A DNA stretch of 64,000 nt from contig JAHHIJ010000029.1 in the NCBI GenBank assembly GCA_019358985.1, forward strand, positions 27,139 through 91,138, in the 5' to 3' direction. The stretch's first letter is position 1. Every line of letters begins with the position of its first letter. This DNA comes from Tolypothrix brevis GSE-NOS-MK-07-07A (GTDB lineage: Bacteria > Cyanobacteriota > Cyanobacteriia > Cyanobacteriales > Nostocaceae). The notes under the pieces were generated by a model. That model was not told the DNA's origin, searched no databases, and saw only the letters and a program-made list of their open reading frames with translations. Shown piece after piece: positions 16,197 through 25,988 of this stretch. Position numbers and translations under genes: made by a program.

Positions 16197-17275
16197 GGGT
16201 CTAAAGCCCCGTCATAAAGGACGGCTTTGTCTTGATTTTTCTTTAAATTCTCCTGAATCCGCGATAAAATACCAACATGAAAACCCTGAAGTTTAAGCTG
16301 TATCAACACAAAAGGAATAGATTTCTCAAGCGGTCAATTAACGCCGCCGGAGTTATTTATAACCACTGTTAAGCAAAATAAAAAGGGGGTAAGACCACCG
16401 GGATTTAAGAAAGTTAAAAGATACAAATCCTTCACTCTAAAGCAAGCAGGATACAAATTTCTGGGAGTTAACAGAGTCAGGATTGGGAATCAAGTTTATC
16501 AGTATTGGAACTCCAGAGAAATAGAAGGAACAATTAAAACTTTAACCATCAAACGCACACCTCTAGGTGAATTATTTATGATGGTTGTAGTAGTTGACAA
16601 CGTAAATGAACCAGTTATCAAATTCGAGACGAGTAGAATCGCTGGATTTGATTTTGGCTTAAAAACTTTCCTGACTATCTCTGATGGAACCCAAATTGAA
16701 TCACCCCAATTTCTCAAACAAGCCCTAAACAAGATCAAGCAAGCCAGTCGTCAGCACTCAAAGAAAGTTAAAGGCTCAAATAACCGAGAGAAAGCTAGAA
16801 AGAATTTGGTTCGTAAGTATGAAGATGTTTCAAATCATCGTACTGACTGGTTCTGGAAACTAGCCCATGACCTCACAGATAAATTTGACATTCTGTGTTT
16901 TGAGACCTTGAGCCTGAAAGGAATGCAGAGATTGTGGGGTAGAAAGATATCAGACTTAGCTTTTGGAGAATTTCTCCAGATTTTAGAATGGGTTGCTGAG
17001 AAAAAAGGAAAAGCGATAGTTTTTATAGATCGATGGTATCCATCCAGTAAAACCTGTTCTTCCTGTGGTCATGTTCTAGAAAATCTAGATTTTCAGGAGC
17101 GAGAATGGCGTTGTCCATCTTGTCAGTCTGTGAATGGACGAGATGAAAATGCAGCTAGAAATATTTGTGCGGTCGGGGCATCGACCGCGCTTGTTAGGCG
17201 ATGTTAGACAGGTTTTGCCTGCAATTGCTGTTTGACCTTAGAATCCCCGTGCGTTTACGCCGGGGAGTATGTCAA
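16197..17275 (+). mobile_element. Decayed IS200/IS605 (IS1341-type, tnpB-only) element
   Basis: Left end carries an imperfect hairpin AAAGCCCCGTC/GACGGCTTT (16203-16227). The right end carries a hairpin ATCCCCGTGCG..CGCCGGGGAG (17242-17267) of the kind typical of this family. A tnpB relic lies between and there is no tnpA. The right end abuts a HicB-like frame. The 3' region and right-end hairpin would correspond to the omega/reRNA of TnpB elements. Exact boundaries are estimates. Confidence 0.75.
16277..17207 (+). pseudogene. tnpB: TnpB-type RNA-guided nuclease, internally deleted
   Basis: N-terminal fragment MKTLKFKLYQHKRNRFLKRS stops at TAA 16370. The remainder is in another frame from about 16383 (VRPPGFKKVKRYKSFTLKQA) to the end. 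Comparison with the family's layout suggests a deletion of very roughly 70 codons plus a frameshift. The RuvC-like residues remain: GFDFGLKTF, CFETLSLKGM and NGRDENAARN, as does the zinc ribbon CSSCGH..CPSC. A product from an internal ATG (16578) would keep RuvC and zinc ribbon but lack the target-recognition lobe, so guided cleavage is unlikely. Confidence 0.85.
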
Positions 17276-17488
17276 AAAGTACCATTAGTGCTTTCACCGC
17301 AACTTGAGGGTGGTTTCACTGTTACATCGCCACTTCTACCAGAGTTACTTACTGAAGGAGATACAGTCGAGGAAGCTTTAATTAATGTTCGTGATGCTTT
17401 AGCTGCTGTAGTTGAAGCTTATGAGGATCTTGGACGAAGTTTACCTGCGAACATGAAGGTTAGCGATCGCACTCACCCAATGCTCTGA
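17269..17488 (+). CDS. HicB-like antitoxin ORF, 5' end at the IS junction
   Basis: The frame KVPLVLSPQLEGGFTVTSPL, PELLTEGDTVEEALINVRDALAAV matches the HicB partial RNase-H fold. The natural start is not present: at the IS edge the frame reads GVCQKVPL, and the nearest starts are a GTG or an ATG (17201) inside the IS right end, which would add up to about 22 foreign residues. The IS insertion therefore removed or replaced the first codons and promoter. No HicA toxin gene is visible nearby. It could be expressed from within the IS or be dead. Confidence 0.6.
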
Positions 17489-17657
17489 TAATAAAAGAAA
17501 ATGGAGATTGGGATTTTGTTGTATGACACAGAACCTACATCAAATGACAAATAAATCCTCATCTGAAAGCATTACAAATAACTTTTAAGGAGGAATGAAA
17601 GTTAAGTGGCGCAAATGACAGGATTGTTGATTTCACCCCAATTCCGGAAAAATATTT
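17489..17657. other. Short spacer, no gene seen
   Basis: 169 bases between the HicB-like frame and the convergent monooxygenase gene. An AAGGAGGA-like ribosome-binding stretch at about 17588 precedes only a very short frame. Confidence 0.4.
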
Positions 17658-19100
17658 CTAAGTCATAAAATTCACCATTAAAGTCAATATTACCAATCCT
17701 CCTAAAATAGCTAAAACTTGAGTCGTTCTGTTACTTTTAGCGAGAATTTCTGAGTAAGATAGTTCATGATTTTGAATCAGTAAGAAGGAATGGGAATTAA
17801 ATAGAAAAGGGAATAAACGATTTAAAAGTAAGCGCAGAAAGAAGTTAAGACTCCATAATCGCTTCTGTAAAGGGTCTTGATTATATTGCCAAGGATAACT
17901 AATTTGTACTAACCGGATTAAGGCTTTAATATCTGGTTGGCGTAAGCTTTCATAGCGAGGAAGTGCTTGAGAGAGATTATCTTGAGTTGCTGCCAAAATT
18001 TCATGGATTTGATAAACATCTTCTAAGGCAGAATTAACGCCTTGTCCAATGTCGGGAGGAAAACAATGAGCTGCATCTCCCAATAAAATTACCGCTGTTC
18101 CTTGATTCTCTTCAGGTTTTCCCCAAATTTGATAAAAAGAAGAACAATATTGAGGAATAGGAAATTTCCCCCCATCACTAGATGCAAATCTGGCTATTTC
18201 TTCCGGAGAAATAATTTTTTCTAGGGGAAGTTGAGGAAATGCTTGTTTCAGGAATTGTTTAACTTCTTCTTTGGTTGATAATTGCCAGATTTCATGATCT
18301 GGGTAGGTAATAATATTCGCAGTTCTTGGTTGATGAGGATTTTTAAAGGGTAATAACCCCAGAGAAATTGCTTTTTTACGCCCTTTAAAAGTAGACCGAA
18401 TGGCGTAAGCCATTGTAGTTTGTGATAAATCTCCTTCTGACTCTGACAAGGGAAATTGAGGAGGTAAAGTGAGAACTTTGTATTTTAAGATCGAACTAGG
18501 AGAAGGAAATTTTTGCATCTCAAAGGAATGTGATTCACCTTCCATTTGATGAAGAGTTTGACGCACAATAGAGCTGAAGCCATCACAACCTACTAACAAA
18601 GTAGGAATAAAGCTCAATTTTTCCTCTCTTTGAGATTGAGTAATAATTTCTAAATGCTCTACATGTTGTTTAATTTCTACACATTCAGTATTAAATAAGA
18701 CCTGAATTGAATCTTGCCAGTGTTGATGAATTTCTTGGTAAAGTAAATCCACAAAAGATGCTCTTGGCAGCCAGTAAGCAGTCTTGCGTTTAGAATCAGC
18801 AATGGGTAGTTTCGTTGTTTTGCGTGTGCCGTCTTTTTGAATCAGAGTCAAATAAAATTCGGTATTAGGGACACTCAAATCAGCTAATTTGGCAGTTAGT
18901 TCTAACAAATCGGTTAATTTTTGCCCTCGACCATCAATTTGATAACTAAAGGATTTATCTGGTTCGTAATAATCTGCTGATGGTCTTTTTTCAATAACTG
19001 TAATATCTTTCCAGCCTCTTTTCGCTAACATTAAAGCTGTGCCTAATCCCGCCGGACCTCCTCCCATAATGACAACATTTTTCTTGTAGGAGTGATTCAT
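17658..19100 (-). CDS. FAD-dependent monooxygenase, kynurenine 3-monooxygenase-like
   Basis: 480 residues. The Rossmann motif is VVIMGGGPAGLGTALMLAKRG, with the third acidic position in VIEKRP; the second FAD motif is VILLGDAAHCFPPDIGQGVNSALEDV. This layout fits group A flavoprotein hydroxylases, and the GD motif with PPDIGQG suggests the kynurenine 3-monooxygenase side of the family. A C-terminal hydrophobic segment (VLAILGGLVILTLMVNF) predicts membrane anchoring, as in mitochondrial KMO. The substrate cannot be fixed from sequence. It stands alone, with the WD40 gene upstream in the same direction. Confidence 0.8.
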   Translation of the reverse strand: MNHSYKKNVVIMGGGPAGLGTALMLAKRGWKDITVIEKRPSADYYEPDKSFSYQIDGRGQKLTDLLELTAKLADLSVPNTEFYLTLIQKDGTRKTTKLPIADSKRKTAYWLPRASFVDLLYQEIHQHWQDSIQVLFNTECVEIKQHVEHLEIITQSQREEKLSFIPTLLVGCDGFSSIVRQTLHQMEGESHSFEMQKFPSPSSILKYKVLTLPPQFPLSESEGDLSQTTMAYAIRSTFKGRKKAISLGLLPFKNPHQPRTANIITYPDHEIWQLSTKEEVKQFLKQAFPQLPLEKIISPEEIARFASSDGGKFPIPQYCSSFYQIWGKPEENQGTAVILLGDAAHCFPPDIGQGVNSALEDVYQIHEILAATQDNLSQALPRYESLRQPDIKALIRLVQISYPWQYNQDPLQKRLWSLNFFLRLLLNRLFPFLFNSHSFLLIQNHELSYSEILAKSNRTTQVLAILGGLVILTLMVNFMT

Positions 19101-19176
19101 TTGACCTCTTGCAAAAAAGTTTTGTGGTATATTATTAGGCTAAATTATTATTTCTGTGAAGGCAAAGTACTTTTAT

Positions 19177-20232
19177 TTATTGACTGTGCCAAAGCTTAAC
19201 TTTTTTATCAAAACCACCGCTAGCCAGCATTTTTCCATCAGGACTAAAAGCGATCGCACTCACCCAATCTGAGTGACCGTAAAGTGTCTTGATTAACTCA
19301 CCTGTAGTCAAATTCCACACTTTAATTCCATCTCTACCGGCACTAGCTAAAGTTTGTCCATCTGGATTGATAGCGATCGCATTCACCCAGTTATTATGTC
19401 CTGTAAGAGTTTTACTTAGTTCTCCACTGTTCAAATTCCAAAGTTTAATCGTGCGATCGTGACTAGCAGTAACTAAAGTTTTCCCGTCTGGTGTAAAAAC
19501 TACCGCACTGACTGTATTAGAATGAGCCGGAAATCCCCGAATTAACTTACCAGTACTCAAATCCCATAGTTTAATTACACCTTTATTATCACCGCTAGCA
19601 AGCATCTGACCATCAGGACTTATCCCCAAAGTAAAAATTGCATTATCAAAGCGTGCCAGAGTCGCTAGGGGGCGCTGCTGTAATAAATCCCACATGCGAA
19701 TTCCATCTAAAGCACCGCTAACAAGAATCTTACCATCAGGCGACACAGCTAAAGACAATATACTACTGCTATGTCCGACAAAAGAGCGGGTAAAGTAATT
19801 CCTTTTCAGGTTCCAAAGATTGATAATATTGTCACTACCACAGCTTACTAAAGTTTTCCCATCTGGTGAAATCAGCAAAGATTCTACAGCTGTTTTATGT
19901 GCTTTGCGAATAGTCCCTACCCTTTTACCAGTCTTAGTATTCCACAAACGAATTACACCTTCATTTTCAGCACCCCCACTCACCACAATCTTGCTATCTG
20001 GACTGAAGGCTAAAGATTTAATCGTTCCCGCATGTCCACTAAAACTATAAAGCAACTGTGGATTAGCAAAGCTTTGAGGAGCTTGGGATGGCATTACCTC
20101 AACATTAGCATCAGCCGCACGAACACAAAACCCTTCCCAGAACGTAACAGGAAGGGCAACAGCTGTAGCAAATGCAAAAATAATATATGGACGAAAGAAA
20201 GTACTGCCCCTACCTTTTCCCTTACTCCTCAC
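19177..20232 (-). CDS. Exported or anchored WD40-repeat protein
   Basis: 351 residues, GTG start. A basic N-terminus and hydrophobic segment (IIFAFATAVALPVTFW) with a following small-residue stretch VRAADA suggests a signal peptide or anchor. Seven WD40 repeats follow (GHAGTIKSLAFSPDSK..IRLWNT to GHSDWVSAIAFSPDGK..VKLWHS), one complete beta-propeller. Unlike the giant AAA-WD40 gene at 45.4 kb its blades have diverged normally. Probably a periplasmic interaction scaffold; partner unknown. Confidence 0.85.
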   Translation of the reverse strand: MRSKGKGRGSTFFRPYIIFAFATAVALPVTFWEGFCVRAADANVEVMPSQAPQSFANPQLLYSFSGHAGTIKSLAFSPDSKIVVSGGAENEGVIRLWNTKTGKRVGTIRKAHKTAVESLLISPDGKTLVSCGSDNIINLWNLKRNYFTRSFVGHSSSILSLAVSPDGKILVSGALDGIRMWDLLQQRPLATLARFDNAIFTLGISPDGQMLASGDNKGVIKLWDLSTGKLIRGFPAHSNTVSAVVFTPDGKTLVTASHDRTIKLWNLNSGELSKTLTGHNNWVNAIAINPDGQTLASAGRDGIKVWNLTTGELIKTLYGHSDWVSAIAFSPDGKMLASGGFDKKVKLWHSQ

Positions 20233-20518
20233 TGTTTTTCCTCACTTTTTCAATGGGCTTATATCTTGCACCTTTAGGCATAAACAATGAATTGAACACT
20301 TTTTAGTAGCTAATTTGACCTAAAAAATATTCTCAAACAGTCCTCTGAAAGAGGACTTAAGCTATAAGACAGGGACTTATAGTCCCTGGCAGTCGGGAAA
20401 GCTATAAATACTTAGTAACCTTTTTCTCGCATGACATGTTGGTGCAAGATGTGAGTAGACACGTTAATTAATTTTTCCAGCGTTACGAATTATAAGTTAC
20501 CAGTTCTGCTCTTAACTA

Positions 20519-20545
20519 TAGAGACGTTCCGGCGGAACGTCTCTA
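20519..20545. repeat. Dispersed palindrome, core TTCCGGCGGAA
   Basis: Same core version as at 15006-15032. Confidence 0.85.
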
Positions 20546-20555
20546 CCTAACTTTT

Positions 20556-20583
20556 GTAGAGACGCGAAATTTCGCGTCTCTAC
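20556..20583. repeat. Dispersed palindrome, core CGAAATTTCG
   Basis: Lies 10 bases after a palindrome of a different core version, so two versions sit side by side. Confidence 0.85.
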
Positions 20584-20603
20584 ATCTGCGAAATTTCCCA
20601 TGT

Positions 20604-20897
20604 TTACAGGGATGGTTTTTTCTTAGAAACGGTTAGCAGTGGTAAAGCAGAGCTAGACGAGCGAGAGGGCAAATAATGTTGCACCACAGGCTCTTCTGGC
20701 AAAGGGCGACTCTGCTGGATGCGCCACCAGCGCCATGCAAGGGTTATACCCGCAGTTCCTAAACCAAAAGCGAACAACGACCAGCTATCGTCAAATCCAC
20801 CAATTAGCGCCTCGATAATACCCATCGTAATCAATGCACTAACTAATGGTTCTCTACGGTACGCTGACTTCAAAAAACGAGGTAATACAGCATTCAT
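20604..20897 (-). CDS. Small two-helix membrane protein, unknown function
   Basis: 97 residues. MNAVLPRFLKSAYRREPLVS leads into a first hydrophobic helix (ALITMGIIEALIGGF) and a second (SLFAFGLGTAGITLAWRWW). The tail is polar and Ser-rich. I recognise the arrangement as cyanobacterial but no named family. ATG start; it ends 20 bases before a dispersed palindrome. Confidence 0.6.
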   Translation of the reverse strand: MNAVLPRFLKSAYRREPLVSALITMGIIEALIGGFDDSWSLFAFGLGTAGITLAWRWWRIQQSRPLPEEPVVQHYLPSRSSSSALPLLTVSKKKPSL

Positions 20898-21145
20898 CTT
20901 TTGCTTGATTGGTTTTTGTTCACAAAATAGGCGTAAATTTACCGAGAATACCTCACCCTAAGAAGGTATTTTTAATCAGAGCCACTAAGAAATTATAATT
21001 ATCTATTAGTAGGGGGGAGAGAAGCCAAAAATTAACTACCTTGGATCATATAGTTGCAAGTCTAGGATAACACTTACACTCAAAGCGTGTGCTGTACCGT
21101 TGAGCAGCCTTAAACGATTTGTGGTGCAAGGTATGCAATTACGGT
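20898..21145. other. Spacer, no gene seen
   Basis: About 250 bases between the two-helix membrane protein and the hairpin downstream of hli. No ORF, tRNA or known RNA is recognisable. Confidence 0.4.
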
Positions 21146-21179
21146 AATTTTAACCAGTTAGTAGCAACTGGTTAAAATT
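21146..21179 (-). terminator. Strong hairpin downstream of hli
   Basis: Perfect 14-bp stem AATTTTAACCAGTT/AACTGGTTAAAATT with a six-base loop. The T-rich arm makes it a plausible bidirectional terminator for the hli transcript. Confidence 0.55.
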
Positions 21180-21252
21180 TCAACTACTTACCCTTACAGC
21201 TTTTGGCAAGTCAGCAAGCATAAGTAATGGTGAAGTTTGTGCGATCGCAGTT

Positions 21253-21426
21253 TTACCTTAGACCGAGCCATGATAGCACTCCTTGGTTGGTGAAAAATTC
21301 AATCGCCACCATCAAAATGAAACCAATCATGGCAGCTCGACCATTCAAGCGTTCAGCATATTCATTAAAGCCAAATTTCGGCTCTTCTAATTTGGGTGTA
21401 ACGGTCGGTTGTGGTTGTGTCATCAT
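21253..21426 (-). CDS. hli: High-light-inducible protein (one-helix CAB-like)
   Basis: 57 residues: MMTQPQPTVTPKLEEPKFGF, then NEYAERLNGRAAMIGFIL, a helix continuing MVAIEFFTNQGVLSWLGLR. ERLNGRAAMIGF is the chlorophyll-binding generic CAB motif of Hlips, which protect photosystem II and chlorophyll synthesis under strong light in thylakoids. Two ATG codons are adjacent (21424-21426 and 21421-21423). Strong hairpins lie on both sides, 74 bases downstream of the stop and 76 bases upstream of the start. The gene is short and easy to miss. Confidence 0.92.
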   Translation of the reverse strand: MMTQPQPTVTPKLEEPKFGFNEYAERLNGRAAMIGFILMVAIEFFTNQGVLSWLGLR

Positions 21427-21501
21427 AAAAAACGCCTATTTTTGGCAAACTGAACTTTACATTGACAAGTCGGAACTTCGGATTTGAAACAGCATAGTAG
21501 C

Positions 21502-21535
21502 GCTTAAATGCCAATTTTTTGATTGGCATTTAAGC
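21502..21535. other. Perfect 14-bp hairpin upstream of hli
   Basis: GCTTAAATGCCAAT/ATTGGCATTTAAGC with loop TTTTTG, 76 bases upstream of the hli start. It may be a terminator from the right or part of the hli control region. Confidence 0.5.
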
Positions 21536-21721
21536 ACTATTGCCCTTGTGTAACATTTTTTAATTATTCTTTATATATTCTAAGAATACTAGAGCAATAG
21601 TCAAGGGCAATTAGAAAGACGATAGGTGAGGATAACACAACTTTAGCTATCTCTAATACGGAAGTAGCAACCTAGAAACTGGCAGGCTAAAGTTAAACAA
21701 AAAATCAATCAGAGGCAGTAA

Positions 21722-22813
21722 ATGGAAATTGGTGTTCCGAAAGAAAGTAAAGATCAAGAGTTTCGGGTAGGGTTGAGTCCTTCTAGCGTGCGCGTGTTGC
21801 GGGAAAATGGTCACAACATCTTTGTTGAAACACACGCTGGTACTGGTGCTGGATTTACAGATGATGATTATAGAAGCGTTGGGGCAGAAATTGTCTCTAC
21901 ACCGGATGCTGCTTGGAATCGGGATTTAGTAGTCAAGGTGAAAGAACCACTGACATCAGAGTACAAATTTTTACAAAAAGGGCAGTTACTCTTTACTTAT
22001 TTGCATTTAGCAGCCGATCGCAAATTGACCGAGCATTTAATAGATTGTGGCACATGTGCGATCGCCTACGAAACCGTAGAACAACCTGGTGCCAACAAAT
22101 TACCTTTGCTCTCTCCCATGAGCATCATTGCTGGTCGTTTATCGGTACAATTTGGCGCAAGGTTCCTCGAACGTCAGCAAGGTGGTAGAGGTGTACTTTT
22201 GGGCGGTGTTCCCGGTGTCAAACCAGGTAAAGTAGTAATTTTAGGCGGTGGTGTCGTTGGCACAGAAGCCGCGAAAATTGCTGTCGGGATGGGTGCCTCT
22301 GTCCAGATTTTAGATGTTAATGTTGAGCGTTTATCTTACTTAGAAACTTTATTTGGCTCTAGAGTTGAACTCATCTACAGTAACTCTGCCCACATCGAAA
22401 CCGCAGTTAAAGAAGCCGACTTGCTCATTGGTGCAGTTTTAATTCCTGGACGTAGGGCACCGATTTTAGTCAAGCGTGACTTAGTTAAACAAATGCGTCC
22501 TGGTTCTGTAATTATCGATGTTGCGGTGGATCAAGGTGGTTGCGTAGAAACTTTACATCCTACATCTCACACTAACCCAATATATATTGAAGAAAATGTA
22601 GTGCATTATGGCGTTCCTAATATGCCAGGGGCAGTACCTTGGACAGCAACCCAAGCTCTCAATAATAGTACCTTACCATACGTTGTCGAGCTAGCAAATC
22701 TCGGAACTAAAGCGTTAGAAATTAACCCAGCATTAGCCAAAGGTGTAAATGTACAGAATCATCACTTAGTCCATCCTGCGGTGCAATCAGTTTTCCCAGA
22801 CTTAGTAAATTAG
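21722..22813 (+). CDS. ald: Alanine dehydrogenase
   Basis: Oxidative deaminase for L-alanine (NAD+ to pyruvate and ammonium), 363 residues, the usual family length. Signatures: MEIGVPKESKDQEFRVGLSP, with the substrate lysine region VKVKEP; HLAADRKLTEHLI; the Rossmann motif VVILGGGVVGTEAAKIAVGMGA; DVAVDQGGCVET; and YGVPNMPGAVPWTATQAL. In heterocystous cyanobacteria alanine is an exchanged or catabolised nitrogen compound, so nitrogen control is plausible, though no clear NtcA site is seen. ATG start, monocistronic. Confidence 0.96.
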   Translation: MEIGVPKESKDQEFRVGLSPSSVRVLRENGHNIFVETHAGTGAGFTDDDYRSVGAEIVSTPDAAWNRDLVVKVKEPLTSEYKFLQKGQLLFTYLHLAADRKLTEHLIDCGTCAIAYETVEQPGANKLPLLSPMSIIAGRLSVQFGARFLERQQGGRGVLLGGVPGVKPGKVVILGGGVVGTEAAKIAVGMGASVQILDVNVERLSYLETLFGSRVELIYSNSAHIETAVKEADLLIGAVLIPGRRAPILVKRDLVKQMRPGSVIIDVAVDQGGCVETLHPTSHTNPIYIEENVVHYGVPNMPGAVPWTATQALNNSTLPYVVELANLGTKALEINPALAKGVNVQNHHLVHPAVQSVFPDLVN

Positions 22814-22986
22814 TTTTTCACGATACTTAGCTCACTCATGCCTAAGTCAAGTCATCCTTGATAACTTTTGTGAATGCATCAAACATGTAAATACTAAACC
22901 CCCATAAGGCTTATAGCGTCGGACGTGAAGGCATTTTTCTTGAAAAAACTAAAAAACTAGGAAATTGGGGTAGACACCATACTTGT

Positions 22987-23035
22987 ATAGGACTTACGCT
23001 GCGGATAAAATTCCATTAAAATGCGTAAGTCCTAT
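22987..23035. mobile_element. Very short MITE, 13-bp ends ATAGGACTTACGC
   Basis: 49 bp in total with perfect 13-bp inverted repeats. It has the same terminal motif as the elements at 26441-26532 and 60420-60512. Confidence 0.65.
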
Positions 23036-23111
23036 TTTTATTTGGCAACCACTTTATTAGGTTATTATTTATTTGTCAATAGAGATAATCAAAAGTTTAG
23101 ACTAATAAGTT

Positions 23112-23152
23112 GTAACTTATATTTTTTGTAAATAACAAAAAATATAAGTTAC
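23112..23152. other. Perfect 18-bp hairpin
   Basis: Stem 23112-23129 pairs with 23135-23152 (GTAACTTATATTTTTTGT), loop of five bases. No gene is near; role unknown. Confidence 0.55.
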
Positions 23153-23266
23153 GTATGCTCTTAATAAAGATTACTTAAAGCTCCAAAATAATAGCTATAA
23201 TGAACAAATAGCAAAAGCAAGTGTCTCTAACAAGGCTTTTCTACTACAAGTTAAAAACACATTATT

Positions 23267-23870
23267 ATGGGTCTATATAAAGAAGTTTTTTGCGGGATTT
23301 TCAAGGTAGGCTTAGGAAAACCAAAAAGGGAGGTGTCGAATCTTTAACACAACAATGGGCTAAAAAATATTTGTAAAATCTTCAAGTTAATGAAGACGAT
23401 AAACAAACCATTGACATGGTGAGTTTAGCAGAAGAGGTCTCGCAAGCAGGACGAAAAAAACAAATGATAAATTAATGGAATCTTTACGCAGCGTTAGTGC
23501 AAAACTTTGGAACCAAAACTAAGACACTTTTAGCAAATGCCGAAGTCAAGAGACATAACATCAAACCCAATTTGATTTATACTTGGGAAATTGCCGCTGA
23601 TTCTTTTAATATTAGAACTTAGGCAAAAACCCTCTGTAACCCTCTTTTCTTCTCCTGTCGGAGACCCTGAAGGGACGTGTCCTCCTCTTCCAGACGCTCG
23701 ATAGACGTGTTTTCTCCTGTCGGAGACGCGCAAGAGACGTAGTTCATTTTTCCGTGACTTGTACATAAGTCTTAAATATTTACCAAACCGCACCTTAATG
23801 CTATATTTTCAGTTGATGTGGCAGATGTGATCTCCAGAAGTGTTTGGTGAACTGGATCTGGATAGAAAAT
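23267..23870. other. Degenerate coding-like region, no intact gene
   Basis: On the plus strand short open pieces are separated by stops: MGLYKEVFCGIFKVGLGKP, LTQQWAKKYL, NLQVNEDDKQTIDMVSLAEE. The amino acid composition looks protein-like but I recognise no family. From about 23630 to 23745 there are GTCGGAGAC-type repeat segments. Best read as gene debris overlain by repeats. Confidence 0.35.
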
Positions 23871-24207
23871 TAGACAATGTTGAGGAAGAATTTTGGCAAG
23901 CGTTATTTAGCTCGCAGAAGATATCTTAACTTAATCTATATAATTTTACATTATGGCTTAAGTCTTTCTGTCATTGATTGGATTTCATTTTTCAGCCAGT
24001 GTGCGCTCTGTGTCCTGTCACAACACCAACAATTAAATTTTCCTTTTCATATTTTATTAGAAAATGAGGAATCCTGTGACAAAACCAGCATTTTTACTTT
24101 TAGTGACGCTGCTTGTTTCCTGACAATAACTCTGATATTCTTATCACTTTAATCTCTGAGTTAGATTTTTCTGATGACGATGTTAATATACCTCAAATAG
24201 CATGATA

Positions 24208-24378
24208 ATGACTAATAAAAAGTGGGCTGTGAAACGTATTACTGTAAATCTGGCAACACAAGAAGCAGAAAAACTGGAAAAATATTGTCAGCAGACAGGT
24301 AGACCAGCAACTGATGTGATACGAGAATTGATCCGAGGGTTACAAGTTTCTGACGATATCAATGGAGCGAAAAGCTGA
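24208..24378 (+). CDS. Small ribbon-helix-helix (CopG/MetJ-like) protein
   Basis: 56 residues: KRITVNLATQEAEKLEKYC followed by TGRPATDVIRELIRGL. The beta-strand KRITVNL and two helices with a TGRP turn fit the RHH DNA-binding fold. Another in-frame ATG lies two codons upstream (24202). No toxin partner is adjacent, so it may be an orphan antitoxin or a plasmid-type regulator. It is too short for most gene finders' default thresholds. Confidence 0.65.
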   Translation: MTNKKWAVKRITVNLATQEAEKLEKYCQQTGRPATDVIRELIRGLQVSDDINGAKS

Positions 24379-24395
24379 GGACAAGGAGACTTTCA

Positions 24396-24440
24396 ACTAT
24401 TGACTTTCAACTATTGACTTTTGACTGTTGACTGTTGACT
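24396..24440. repeat. Heptamer repeats (TTGACTG/TTGACTT)
   Basis: About five tandem heptamer-like units upstream of zds. Confidence 0.8.
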
Positions 24441-24510
24441 AAATACGAGTAGCAAATTCCGGTACCAACTCAGTTACAATTTGTAAAAGAAGTTGAAAGG
24501 GAAAGACGGA

Positions 24511-25947
24511 ATGCGTGTTGCAATCGTAGGTGCGGGACTCGCTGGACTAGCAACAGCAGTAGATTTAGCTGATGCGGGTTGTGAAGTCCAGATTTTTGAG
24601 TCCCGTCCCTTTGTCGGTGGTAAAGTTAGTAGTTGGGTTGATGGCGATGGCAATCACGTTGAAATGGGGTTGCATGTGTTTTTTGGGTGCTACTACGAAA
24701 TATTTGAATTGATGAAGAAGGTGGGGGCATTTGACAACTTACGTCTCAAAGAACACACCCACACCTTTATTAACAAAGGGGGAAAGACTGGTGCTTTGGA
24801 TTTTCGTTTTTTTACAGGTGCCCCATTTAATGGGTTTAAAGCATTTTTTACAACTTCTCAACTCTCAGTTTTGGATAAATTGCAGAATGCTCTAGCCTTA
24901 GCTACAAGCCCAGTAGTGCAGGGTTTGGTAGACTTTGATGGAGCGATGAGAAATATCCGCAAGTTGGATAAAGTCAGTTTTGCCGATTGGTTCCGCAGTC
25001 ACGGCGGCAGTAATGGTAGCATCAAACGTATGTGGAACCCCATCGCTTATGCGTTGGGTTTTATTGATTGCGAAAATATGTCTGCTCGTTGTATGTTGAC
25101 AATTTTCCAGTTATTTGCTGTCAGAACTGAAGCATCAATACTGCGAATGTTGGAAGGTTCGCCCCAAAAGTATTTACACAAGCCGATCCTAGAATACTTA
25201 GAAGCAAGAGGAACCAAAATTTATACACGTCGGCAAGTCAGAGAAATTAAGTTTACTTCTGGCGAAGAAACTCACGTTACTAGTATCACCGTTGCCCAAG
25301 GTGAGACAGAAGAAAATATCACCGCTGATGCCTACGTCTTTGCTTGCGATGTTCCGGGGATTCAGAGAATCATACCACAAGAGTGGCGCAAGTGGTCAGA
25401 ATTTGACAATATTTATAAATTAGAAACGGTGCCAGTAGCAACAGTGCAGTTGCGGTTTGATGGTTGGGTGACAGAACTACAAGACGCACAGAAGCGCAAA
25501 CAGCTAAAACATGCCGCAGGGATGGATAATTTGTTGTATACTGCCGATGCTGACTTTTCTTGTTTTGCGGATTTGGCTTTGACTAGCCCCGCTGATTATT
25601 ATCGAGAAGGTGAGGGTTCTTTGTTACAATTGGTGCTGACACCGGGAGATCCGTTTATTAAACAAAGTAACGAGGCGATCGCTTCTCACGTCCTCAAACA
25701 AGTACACGAGTTGTTTCCCTCGTCCCAAGAGCTAAATATGACTTGGTACAGTGTGGTGAAACTTGCTCAGTCTCTTTATCGGGAAGCCCCAGGAATGGAT
25801 GTTTACCGTCCTCACCAAAAGACACCAGTACCTAACTTTTTCCTTGCAGGTAGTTACACCCAACAAGATTATATCGATAGTATGGAGGGAGCGACAATTT
25901 CCGGGCGGCGTGCGGCGAAGGTAATTTTAGAGAATGTGAAAAAGTAA
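24511..25947 (+). CDS. zds: Zeta-carotene desaturase
   Basis: Plant-type 9,9'-di-cis-zeta-carotene desaturase (CrtQ/Zds), 478 residues, acting in the carotenoid pathway toward lycopene at membranes. Signatures: FAD motif [66 protein letters not shown], and the C-terminal FAD motif [19 protein letters not shown]. The start MRVAIVGAG is preferred over a TTG six codons upstream. The SRPBCC gene follows after 41 bases, a likely co-transcribed partner. Confidence 0.96.
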   Translation: MRVAIVGAGLAGLATAVDLADAGCEVQIFESRPFVGGKVSSWVDGDGNHVEMGLHVFFGCYYEIFELMKKVGAFDNLRLKEHTHTFINKGGKTGALDFRFFTGAPFNGFKAFFTTSQLSVLDKLQNALALATSPVVQGLVDFDGAMRNIRKLDKVSFADWFRSHGGSNGSIKRMWNPIAYALGFIDCENMSARCMLTIFQLFAVRTEASILRMLEGSPQKYLHKPILEYLEARGTKIYTRRQVREIKFTSGEETHVTSITVAQGETEENITADAYVFACDVPGIQRIIPQEWRKWSEFDNIYKLETVPVATVQLRFDGWVTELQDAQKRKQLKHAAGMDNLLYTADADFSCFADLALTSPADYYREGEGSLLQLVLTPGDPFIKQSNEAIASHVLKQVHELFPSSQELNMTWYSVVKLAQSLYREAPGMDVYRPHQKTPVPNFFLAGSYTQQDYIDSMEGATISGRRAAKVILENVKK

Positions 25948-25988
25948 CGAACCGCAAAGACGCGAAGGACGCGAAGGAAGAAGAAAGA

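Larger units (their letters stand above)
20233..20603. other. Repeat-bearing spacer
   Basis: Contains two adjacent small hairpins, GTCCTCTGAAAGAGGAC (20340-20356) and CAGGGACTTATAGTCCCTG (20370-20388), then two dispersed palindromes. No gene is seen. Confidence 0.6.
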
